A stretch of DNA of 35,659 nucleotides from Planctomycetaceae bacterium (GTDB lineage Bacteria; Planctomycetota; Planctomycetia; Planctomycetales; Planctomycetaceae). How positions within the stretch are numbered: position 1 is the stretch's first letter; every line of letters starts with the position of its first letter. This document shows positions 24,408 through 31,417 of the stretch, piece after piece. The DNA is taken from assembly GCA_016795145.1 (NCBI GenBank), contig JAEUII010000221.1, positions 1 through 35,659 on the forward strand, in the 5' to 3' direction. Position numbers and translations under genes: made by a program. The notes below the pieces were generated by a model, which saw nothing but the letters and a program-made list of their open reading frames with translations, had not been told where the DNA came from and ran no database searches.

Positions 24408-25739
24408 TCAGCCAGCCGTGTCGGTCTTGTCCGTCTTGATAATCTCAATGGTCTTGAATGCACGCAGACGTTCCGCACCTTCGGTCACGACCTGCTGTCC
24501 TGCCTCCAGCGTTTCGCCTCGAACCTGAATCCAGGTTCCGTTACTGATTCCAACTTCCACCATGACCTGCCGAACACTCAGCGGCTTATCCGCTTCCTGG
24601 GGATTCACAACGAAGATGAATGCCCCGCGGGATGTTCGAACGATGGAATCTTTCGGAACCATGATGCCATCAACAGGACTGCCATTGAACGTCGCTTCGG
24701 CCATCATCCCTTCTCGCAGAGCCGGAATTGGAGCCCCCGTTTCAGAATCAAATTCGTTCTGAATTCGAATGATCACCGGAAAGCTGCGAGAACCCGATTC
24801 CCAGTTGCTGCGAGGAACAATCGTCGCGACTTCACCCGGCCATTCGCGAAGCTTGCCATCCTTCTGGCCAGTCCCTTCGACCTTCAACGAGACTGCTCGT
24901 CCAGGGCGAATCTGGTCTATGAACTGCTGGTCGATCAGTACTTCCACTTCGACTTCATCCAGTCGAGCCAGCGTGACAACGGGTGCACCTTTGGAAAGCC
25001 ACTGACCAAGATACGTGTGCTCTTCCACGATGTAGCCATCGAACGGGGCACGAGTCATTCGCTTTTCTCGTTCCGCTTTGAGGAACTCAACATGCTTCTT
25101 CTGAGCATCCAGACGAGCCTTCGCCTGTTGCTTCTGTTCTTCACGAGCACCCGAAGCAACCCTCTGGTAAACAGCCTTCGCCGCAACAAGATCCTGCCGT
25201 GCTGCATCAATGGCGTCTTCGGCATCTTTCACTTCTGAATTGTTTGCCGCACCTCGCTTTGACAAGGCTCGCAGTTCTTCAAGACGCCGTTCTGCTGTCG
25301 AGTAAGTGACTTCCATCGCCTGCAGGCGTGCCTTCGCTTCGTCAACATCCTCCTTACGTGGCGACTGCAGCTCCGCCAGCTCCGCTTCACGAGCGGCGAC
25401 AAGTGCTTCCTGCTCGGCGAGTTCAAGATCCGTCGACTCCATGCGCAGTTTCGAAAGCAGAGTACCAGCTTTCACAAAGGCACCGACCTCGAGGGGATAT
25501 TCTTCGACGACGCCGTCAGAGCCGGAAGCCACGATGCTGAAATGGCGAGGACGAACGTTGCCCATCGCCAGAAATTCCGGCGCGACAGACTTCTTTTCGA
25601 TCGTCTGCACTTTGACCAGTGACGGCGGATCCGCAGGAGGCCCCTCTGCCTCAGGAGCACCGCCTGCCGCTTCCTCTGGTGCTTTGCTGCATCCCAGAGC
25701 CATGATCATCAACGAACAGGAAAGAAGCAGTCTTCTCAT
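24408..25739 (-). CDS. RND efflux periplasmic adaptor (HlyD-type membrane fusion lipoprotein)
   Basis: The 443-residue protein connects the RND pump to an outer-membrane channel. It starts with a lipoprotein signal peptide, with the lipobox MALGC giving acylation at Cys17, followed by a Pro/Glu/Ala linker. Then come the two halves of a lipoyl/barrel-sandwich domain (VRPRHFSIVASGSDGVVEEYPLEVGAFVKAG early; APFDGYIVEEHTYLGQWLSKGAPV later) around a long helical hairpin rich in Glu, Ala and Arg (about residues 100-225), then beta-barrel and membrane-proximal domains. It is 68 bases upstream of the pump on the same strand, so both form one operon. No clear Shine-Dalgarno precedes the ATG. Substrate range cannot be told. 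Confidence 0.92.
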   Translation of the reverse strand: MRRLLLSCSLMIMALGCSKAPEEAAGGAPEAEGPPADPPSLVKVQTIEKKSVAPEFLAMGNVRPRHFSIVASGSDGVVEEYPLEVGAFVKAGTLLSKLRMESTDLELAEQEALVAAREAELAELQSPRKEDVDEAKARLQAMEVTYSTAERRLEELRALSKRGAANNSEVKDAEDAIDAARQDLVAAKAVYQRVASGAREEQKQQAKARLDAQKKHVEFLKAEREKRMTRAPFDGYIVEEHTYLGQWLSKGAPVVTLARLDEVEVEVLIDQQFIDQIRPGRAVSLKVEGTGQKDGKLREWPGEVATIVPRSNWESGSRSFPVIIRIQNEFDSETGAPIPALREGMMAEATFNGSPVDGIMVPKDSIVRTSRGAFIFVVNPQEADKPLSVRQVMVEVGISNGTWIQVRGETLEAGQQVVTEGAERLRAFKTIEIIKTDKTDTAG

Positions 25740-26166
25740 ATTGGGCTCAATAAAAGTTCACTGCCCAAATGCACATGGCAAAGGCAGGAAAACAAATCAC
25801 GCGGCGGACCTGGCAGGCTGAAAGAACTACGAAATTTACCGGATCAGCGTCACACCTCGCCACACCCGACTCAGCCCTTTGCCTGTTTTCGCCAACAAGG
25901 GATACTCCCCATACCAGCATGTTGCCAAAATTCAACACGGCACGGCACCTGTTCACCCATCCAGAACTCTTCTCACACAATTCGACGTTGAATCGTATGA
26001 CGCTATGATCCGGTGATTCTCGATAGGGTGTGCTGGTTGTCGTGAGCTTGAGAACAGCGCCTGGTTCGGCGGAGCGAACCGCGACTAAGTCGTTGTTCGC
26101 TCCGCGAACAGAACGCCCTTGGTATTGCTGGAAAAAACACAGTGAGGAGCAGAGGAGCTCCGTTCG
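25740..26166. promoter_or_regulatory. divergent intergenic region between adaptor gene and ispD
   Basis: This region should contain promoters for the efflux operon (minus) and for ispD (plus). Short frames inside look like noise. It holds a palindrome cluster (26064-26109, separate entry) and AGAGGAG (about 26151-26157) before the ispD ATG. I see no clear operator for an efflux repressor, and no regulator gene sits next to the pump. Confidence 0.4.
26064..26109. repeat. compound palindrome with GCGGAGCGAAC arms
   Basis: GCGGAGCGAAC (26069-26079) and its exact complement GTTCGCTCCGC (26095-26105) flank a 15-base spacer that holds a further palindrome, CGACT-A-AGTCG. Each arm is itself nearly palindromic (GTTCGC-GGA-GCGAAC). 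The whole looks like a dispersed intergenic repeat rather than a terminator, as no T-run is present. Confidence 0.55.
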
Positions 26167-26907
26167 ATGGCGAAGTTTGCAGTAATTCTACCGGCCGCCG
26201 GCAACAGCTCGCGGATGACTGGCTTCCAGAAAAAAAAGCCCTTCGTCGAACTGAAGGGGCGACCTGTCTGGGTTCGCACCGTGGAACATTTCCTCAGTCG
26301 CGAAGATGTCTGTCAGACAATCCTCGTGATCTCGCCGGATGACATGGCGTGGTTTCGAGAAACCTTTCGCCCAAACCTCGCATTCATGGACATCACTCTG
26401 GTCGCCGGTGGTTCATGCCGCGCGGAGAGCGTGAAGAATGGGCTGCAGGTGGTGCAGCCGGAAGCGGATTACGTCGCCGTCCACGATGCCGCTCGCCCTC
26501 TCCTGACGAGCAAATGGATCGACGAAATCTTCGCGGCCGCTCAAACGCACAATGCCGTCATTCCGGGACTCCGAATCAGCAGCACAGTCAAACGAATCAA
26601 CTCGAGCGGATTGATTACAGAGACCGTCGATCGCACAGGACTCGTTCAGGCTCAGACGCCTCAGGTCTTCGAACGATCGGTCCTTGAGAAAGCCTTTGCG
26701 ATCTGCCGAAAACTCGCCGACGCCACCGACGAAGCATCCATGGTCGAATCCGCCGGCCATCCGGTGCATGTGATCGACGGCTGGCCGATGAACATCAAAC
26801 TGACCACCAACGAAGACTTCAAACTCGCCGAACTGTACGTCAACGCCATGCCCAAAACCGGCGGCCTCGGAAACCTCCACCCATTCGGCGACGAACTGTT
26901 CCGGTGA
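26167..26907 (+). CDS. ispD: 2-C-methyl-D-erythritol 4-phosphate cytidylyltransferase (IspD)
   Basis: IspD couples MEP with CTP in the third step of the MEP pathway for isoprenoid precursors. All hallmarks are present in the 246 residues: the CTP-binding loop PAAGNSSRM with its KKPF (9-26), the RAESVKNGL segment (85-93), VHDAARP (105-111), VDRTGLVQAQTPQVF (154-168), TDEASMVE (187-194) and a NIKLTTNEDFKLAE ending (209-222). AGAGGAG lies ten bases before the ATG. It is a single gene here, without ispF alongside. The gene at the other side is convergent and separated by a hairpin. Confidence 0.95.
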   Translation: MAKFAVILPAAGNSSRMTGFQKKKPFVELKGRPVWVRTVEHFLSREDVCQTILVISPDDMAWFRETFRPNLAFMDITLVAGGSCRAESVKNGLQVVQPEADYVAVHDAARPLLTSKWIDEIFAAAQTHNAVIPGLRISSTVKRINSSGLITETVDRTGLVQAQTPQVFERSVLEKAFAICRKLADATDEASMVESAGHPVHVIDGWPMNIKLTTNEDFKLAELYVNAMPKTGGLGNLHPFGDELFR

Positions 26908-26956
26908 TCTCTGTCGTCCTGCCACCGGACATCGCCAGTGTACGCCTCAAATCCCC

Positions 26957-26985
26957 CCTCTCCCAAAACGAAGTTTAGGGAGAGG
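26957..26985. terminator. hairpin between convergent ispD and hydrolase genes
   Basis: CCTCTCCC (26957-26964) pairs exactly with GGGAGAGG (26978-26985) around an A-rich 13-base loop. It lies 50 bases after ispD and 43 bases before the end of the convergent hydrolase gene. Purine-rich sequence follows and no T-run, so it is a moderate candidate for a shared transcript end. Confidence 0.5.
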
Positions 26986-27027
26986 TCGAGCGAGCGCCAG
27001 CAAGCTCGGGAGAGGGCCGGACTCTGG

Positions 27028-28113
27028 CTACGTCAACAACCAGTCAATCAGTCGCCAGTCCATCCAGCGACGATCCGGGTCAACGCCTGATCGGCCAACG
27101 AACCCAAGGTGCCCGCCATGACGAGTCATGCAGAGGGTCACGTTCGGAGGCAGTCGCAGGTTCATCAGAGGTTCGGAACACACAACCGGATCATCCTGTG
27201 CCGCAAGGATCGTTGTGTGAACACGAATGCGCCCAATGACATGCTTCGATGAAGCCTTGGTGTAGTATTCGTCCGCTGACGAATACCCCGACGCCGGTGC
27301 TGTGTAGAGTTCATCGAAGTCGTACAAGCGGCGAGGAGGACGACGGACAGACGCCAGAGGAAGATCGTCTCTCCACTGAGGCGTCTCCGCAATGTGGCTG
27401 ATCAGCTTTCGAGTAAAGTACCAGTCGTATCGCTGACCAGACATGCTGGAATTCAACCGCGAAGCACAATGGTGAAGGTCCACAGGCGGACAAACTGCCA
27501 CCGCGCGAAACAGACTAAACGGAAGCGATTCCGGATGCTCACCAAGGTACCGCAGCAGCATGTTGCCACTGATCGAAAAACCAACGACAGAGATCGGTGA
27601 ACCCGGACACAGTCGTTCAATCAGGCGAATTGACGACGCGATATCATCTGTTCGCCCAGCGTGATAAGGATGTCGAGCCAGGCTGGCACCCGCGCCGCAT
27701 CCTCGATGATCCAGTCGAAACGTGCGAACGCCCTGCGAGGTCAGTCGAGCGGCCAGTCGAACCATGTAGCCACTCTGATGCGAACCGCCCAAGCCATGCA
27801 GCATCAGGACCACATGATCCCCTCGCTGCCACGTCGGAGGATTATCATCATGCATGACGAGCAGGTCGCCGTCGTCCAGCCGCAGTCGACGCTCCATGGT
27901 CCCGGAAACATGCAGACGTCCCGGAAAGAGCGTTGCCAGAATGGTCTGACTATGAGGACTCGCCAGGCCGCGTGCCGGCACAAACTCAGGAACGCCGGGC
28001 AGTTTGTCCAGAGGCAAAATCAGGGGCGCAGAATCGTGCAACGGCGAACGCGTCTTTTCGACCGCTGTCCCCGGCACCTGATCCAGTTCATCAAACCCTG
28101 ACTCGGAACTCAT
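27028..28113 (-). CDS. alpha/beta hydrolase, YheT-like
   Basis: The 361-residue protein is an alpha/beta-fold hydrolase of the YheT/EMB8 group, which act as esterases or lipases on unidentified substrates. The start region FVPARGLASPHSQTILATL is typical (residues 44-62). HGLGG (106-110) shapes the oxyanion hole, the nucleophile elbow is GFSISGN with Ser180, the acid lies in AAQDDPVV and the base His in HGGHLGF near the C-terminus. The ATG at 28113 is preferred; the frame opens one codon earlier with TTG. There is no strong Shine-Dalgarno. It is convergent with ispD and follows the dihydrouridine synthase gene on the same strand after 418 bases, so it is probably transcribed on its own. Confidence 0.88.
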   Translation of the reverse strand: MSSESGFDELDQVPGTAVEKTRSPLHDSAPLILPLDKLPGVPEFVPARGLASPHSQTILATLFPGRLHVSGTMERRLRLDDGDLLVMHDDNPPTWQRGDHVVLMLHGLGGSHQSGYMVRLAARLTSQGVRTFRLDHRGCGAGASLARHPYHAGRTDDIASSIRLIERLCPGSPISVVGFSISGNMLLRYLGEHPESLPFSLFRAVAVCPPVDLHHCASRLNSSMSGQRYDWYFTRKLISHIAETPQWRDDLPLASVRRPPRRLYDFDELYTAPASGYSSADEYYTKASSKHVIGRIRVHTTILAAQDDPVVCSEPLMNLRLPPNVTLCMTRHGGHLGFVGRSGVDPDRRWMDWRLIDWLLT

Positions 28114-28531
28114 CAAAACAACACAAAGCCGCTAGAAAACAGAGATTACCAAGGTGTCTCGTCGCCGTCCTTGACGGCCTCAACCCCCTGACTACGCAAA
28201 CTTTGTACAGGTTGTAGACACTTTTTGCAGTTTCGCAAAGAGGACCCTGGCAGAAACAAGGGGAAACCCATACCGAGCCCTCACTTCAACTCGCCGAAAC
28301 CTGCATATTTTGCATAGTTTGTGCGGGTTCAACCGAGGGGAAGTCTCGCGGAGGATGCTGCCATTGATCGTCATCCCCACGTCAAAGGGAACGCGGCCCT
28401 CGCCACCTAAGATTGCAACCACGTCCTGGTGCTTCGTCAGACATTGAATTTCTGGTCGCGGACCTGACGAAAGGTGCTGCGATGCAGGGATCTTTAGCAA
28501 GATCCACTACTACCAACACAAGATCCAGGAC
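28114..28531. other. intergenic region between the dus and hydrolase genes
   Basis: It should hold the promoter of the hydrolase gene. A 102-residue frame on the minus strand (28192-28500) has no family likeness, so I do not call it a gene. Small imperfect hairpins are visible (TTTGC/GCAAA near 28224-28239, and AACCTGCA/TGCGGGTT near 28300-28333). The 24-base GGATCTT repeat lies at its dus end. Confidence 0.4.
28487..28510 (-). repeat. 24-base repeat with GGATCTT hairpin, copy 2
   Basis: It is identical over 24 bases to 20799-20822 and also lies just after a minus-strand gene, 21 bases beyond the dihydrouridine synthase stop. After the shared part both copies continue with a similar ACTAC/CAACA-type sequence before diverging. 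A role at 3' ends is a reasonable guess. Confidence 0.6.
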
Positions 28532-29599
28532 CTACAGCCGCTCAGCGGGACTGCAACTCGTGTCCTTCACGTTGCCCGGATTCGCGGGATACTGCCCCGG
28601 TCGGTCGTCCGAATACCAGTCACGCAGTACGGCGTGAAAACGCTCCGCATCGGCGGCTGTGGCAAAGGCGTTACGAACGACCAAATGGTCCGGGTGCCAG
28701 GCAGAATAGAAGATGCAGAACTTCCGAATCTGTCTGATCACCTGATCGGCCGGAAGGACCATTTCCGAAAACCGAAGATGCTCAAGGATCACATCCCGTT
28801 GCTCAAAGACGCCCGGCGGTGCAGGCAGTGACTCTCCGCGAAGCAAGGCGGCGGCCTGGGAGAAGACCCAGGGATTTCCGATCGCTCCTCGTGCGGCCGT
28901 CACGCCGTTAACACCCGTCTCCTGCAGCATTCGAACACAATCTTCGGCCGTGAAAAGATCTCCGCTTCCCAGCAGAGTTCGTTCCGGATGTCGCGATCGG
29001 ACTTCCTTCAGAAACTCCCAGCGACTCGGGCCGACGTACTTTTGTTCGACAGTACGACCATGAACGGTCACGGCGGCGATGCCGTACGCAAACGCGGCGT
29101 CCAGAATCTCAAAGAACTGTTCTCGGCTTCGTTCCGAATCATCAACGCCACGACGCATCTTCATCGTGACCGGGATTCGCTCCGGAACAACATCCCGCAC
29201 CTTTCGAAAGATCTCGATCGCCGTCGCTGGTTGCCCCAGAAGATAACCGCCTCGACATCGACCTGATGCCCGCTTTGCCGGACAACCGAAGTTGATATCA
29301 ATGACGTCAAAGCCCGCTTCGACCAGCTTCGTTGCAGCCGCTGGAAATTCCTCCGGCTCCGACCCCATCAACTGCGCACCGACAGGATGATCATCCTCTG
29401 TCACCAGCAAATGATGCCGCGTCTTCGTACGATCCTTCAACGACGTCACAAAGGACTCAATCATCACTTCGCAGATCGTATACGGCGCGCCGAGCTTGCG
29501 TGCGATAGCCCGCATCGGCCAGTCACTGTATCCACTAAGCGCCGCCTGTACCACGGGAAGACTGAGCTGAATTGAACCAATCTGAAGCATGCCAGACAC
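28532..29599 (-). CDS. tRNA-dihydrouridine synthase (Dus family)
   Basis: This FMN enzyme reduces uridines to dihydrouridine in tRNA loops. The 355 residues include the N-terminal LPVVQAALSGYSDWPMR FMN-binding start, AQLMGSEPEEF, the active-site block DINFGCPAKRASGRCRGGYLL with catalytic Cys106, VTMKMRRG, VTVHGRTVEQKY, and a phosphate-binding GSGDLFTAEDC..VTAARGAIGNPWVF. The active-site block differs from E. coli DusB (GCPAKKV...GSALL) by the RCRGGYLL form. The C-terminal third is the helical tRNA-binding domain. The GTG at 29599 directly follows the upstream stop (TGAGTG); an ATG at 29590 is the alternative. It is the last gene of the lpdA operon. Confidence 0.92.
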   Translation of the reverse strand: MSGMLQIGSIQLSLPVVQAALSGYSDWPMRAIARKLGAPYTICEVMIESFVTSLKDRTKTRHHLLVTEDDHPVGAQLMGSEPEEFPAAATKLVEAGFDVIDINFGCPAKRASGRCRGGYLLGQPATAIEIFRKVRDVVPERIPVTMKMRRGVDDSERSREQFFEILDAAFAYGIAAVTVHGRTVEQKYVGPSRWEFLKEVRSRHPERTLLGSGDLFTAEDCVRMLQETGVNGVTAARGAIGNPWVFSQAAALLRGESLPAPPGVFEQRDVILEHLRFSEMVLPADQVIRQIRKFCIFYSAWHPDHLVVRNAFATAADAERFHAVLRDWYSDDRPGQYPANPGNVKDTSCSPAERL

Positions 29600-31417
29600 T
29601 CAGCCAGGCCCTTGCTTCTCAGCCTGTTTTGCGAGTTCCTTCGCGGTTTCAATCAGTCGCTGCTGACGATCTGCCAGCTCACGAATCTGCTTCTGCAGCG
29701 GTCCCTGATCTCCAACCGGTGCGGTCTGCAGGAGCTGATCGACCTGCTTCGTTCGACGATTCACCTGAAGCTGAAGGTTTCGCAAAACACGAATCTCGGC
29801 CATCAGTTCGACCAGGGCGGACTGTTGCTGCTGGCTCTGCTGTTGTTGCTGCTGCTCGGGATCTTTCATCTCCTGCATCTCACGCTGAGTCGTCTCGATC
29901 AACTGCTTCAGAGATTCGATGATGTCCTTCTGAACGGACTGAGTCAGCTCCGCCACATTGGATTCCTGGAGCCAGCCGCTGACGGATTCCATATCTGATT
30001 CAATGTCTTCCACAGCCAGCAACATCGCCACCGCACTGCCGTCTTCACGCAGCAAAGCAACCGTCTGAGTACACTCGCGGGCCAGTTCTGTTTGCTGCTG
30101 AGCCAGTTCGCGACAGCGTCCATAGGAGGCATCCAGCCAGTCCTTCTGAGGTGTCGCGGCAAGGGCCAGAGTTCCTTCGTGAATCTGAGTCTCCGCAGCC
30201 AGCATTCTTTGGAAGCGAGCTTCAAGCGAAGCAAGGACCATTTCCTTTTCTTCCTCGCGAAGTTGCTTCAGCTTCTTCTCCAGCTCTTCCGCCGCGGCAT
30301 GAAGTTCTTCCAGGGCCTTGTCCTGATCCTTCAGCGCGTTGTCTTTCTGCTGTTCCTGGAGTTCCTTCAGAGCCTGCTCCATTTGCTGACGAGCCCGCTC
30401 GATCTGTTCACGTCCTGGAGTCTGCGGTGTGTTTTGCTGAGGCGATGAGCCTTGCTGTCCCTGTTCGCCTTTTTGCCCTGACTTCTGTCCGGACTTGTCG
30501 CCAGATTTGTCCCCCGACTTTTGTCCAGATTTGTCACCCGATTTTTCTCCGGACTTGTCACCCGACTTTTCTCCGTCCGTTTTCTTTCCGTCCCCATCCT
30601 TGTCCTTACCGTTCTTGTCACCTTCGTTCGGTGAACCATCTTTTGACTTGCCGTCTGAAGATTCCCCTTCTTTCTTGTCGGACTCACTACCCTTTTTGCC
30701 AGAGTCGTCGCCGTTTCCCTTCTTGTTGTCTCCGGATTTATCGCCGGACTTTTCACCGTCACCGTTCTTCTCGCCGTTCTTCTCACCGTCGCTCTTCGCC
30801 GATTCGTCGTCATGCTCTTTGATTGATTCCAGCAGTCGATCGGATTCATCAATCGCACGTTGCTGACCTGGAGCAGCATTGGAAGGTGCCGGCGAATTCT
30901 GCGTGGCCGCGCGAGCCGAGCGTTGTTCGGCGATGATGTTGTTCACATCCTTCAGCAACGCGTTCAATCGTTCACGTTCGCGTTCGACACTGCTGCGACG
31001 ATCTTCGCTCTGAAGCAGCTTCAGAAGAGTCTGAAAACTGTCCATCACTTCGGACTGCTTTTCAGACGCAGCGCCGAGATCACCTTTGTTCAGAAGTTCG
31101 ACGATCTTCTCGATGTCTTCTTTGACGGTGTCTTCACGCCCCTGTGCAATCGCCCTTCGCAACAGGTCGGCTCGTTCGGGATCCTGACGAGCCAGCACGT
31201 CGGCCATCTGGATCAACATCCGTTCGAATCTGGCATATCGTCCGCTGACCGCCATCTGCTCATCGCGAATGGCCTTTGGGTCCTTCGGTTCGCCGGAGTC
31301 CGATTTCTTCTCGGCGGGCTTCGGAGGATCCTGCTGCAGGACGGCGAGGGTCCATTGGCTCAGGCAAAGCGTCGCACCCAACAGACCGCACATGAATCGC
31401 AGCATGGCCAACCTCAT
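29600..31417 (-). CDS. secreted coiled-coil protein with Lys-Ser-Gly repeat linker, hypothetical
   Basis: The 605-residue protein opens with a signal-peptide-like start (MRLAMLRFMCGLLGATLCL). A helical domain (about 50-165) is followed by a very long charged linker (about 190-340) made of Lys, Ser, Gly, Asp and Glu, with tandem GDKSG/GQKSG/GEKSG units. It then turns to Gln/Glu-rich coiled coils (ERARQQMEQALKELQEQQ) with poly-Gln patches, and a helical C-terminus. No enzymatic motif is seen. It overlaps the membrane protein upstream by one base (TAATG), and the dus gene starts right after its stop. A partner role for the membrane protein, perhaps in the cell envelope, is inference. Confidence 0.82.
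   Translation of the reverse strand: MRLAMLRFMCGLLGATLCLSQWTLAVLQQDPPKPAEKKSDSGEPKDPKAIRDEQMAVSGRYARFERMLIQMADVLARQDPERADLLRRAIAQGREDTVKEDIEKIVELLNKGDLGAASEKQSEVMDSFQTLLKLLQSEDRRSSVERERERLNALLKDVNNIIAEQRSARAATQNSPAPSNAAPGQQRAIDESDRLLESIKEHDDESAKSDGEKNGEKNGDGEKSGDKSGDNKKGNGDDSGKKGSESDKKEGESSDGKSKDGSPNEGDKNGKDKDGDGKKTDGEKSGDKSGEKSGDKSGQKSGDKSGDKSGQKSGQKGEQGQQGSSPQQNTPQTPGREQIERARQQMEQALKELQEQQKDNALKDQDKALEELHAAAEELEKKLKQLREEEKEMVLASLEARFQRMLAAETQIHEGTLALAATPQKDWLDASYGRCRELAQQQTELARECTQTVALLREDGSAVAMLLAVEDIESDMESVSGWLQESNVAELTQSVQKDIIESLKQLIETTQREMQEMKDPEQQQQQQSQQQQSALVELMAEIRVLRNLQLQVNRRTKQVDQLLQTAPVGDQGPLQKQIRELADRQQRLIETAKELAKQAEKQGPG
30460..30590. repeat. degenerate 12-base tandem repeats inside the KSG linker
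   Basis: About nine or ten units of 12 bases encode K-S-G-D/E/Q tetrapeptides. Third-position differences keep the protein repeats while the DNA drifts, which points to selection on the peptide or to old slippage. Boundaries are approximate. Confidence 0.6.

Noticed and set aside
28192..28500. 102-residue frame on the minus strand
   Set aside because: It has no ribosome-binding site, no domain, and covers the hairpin repeat. I treat it as intergenic.
30151..30866. Pro/Ser-rich frames on the plus strand
   Set aside because: They are the antisense of the KSG repeat region; low-complexity DNA keeps several frames open.
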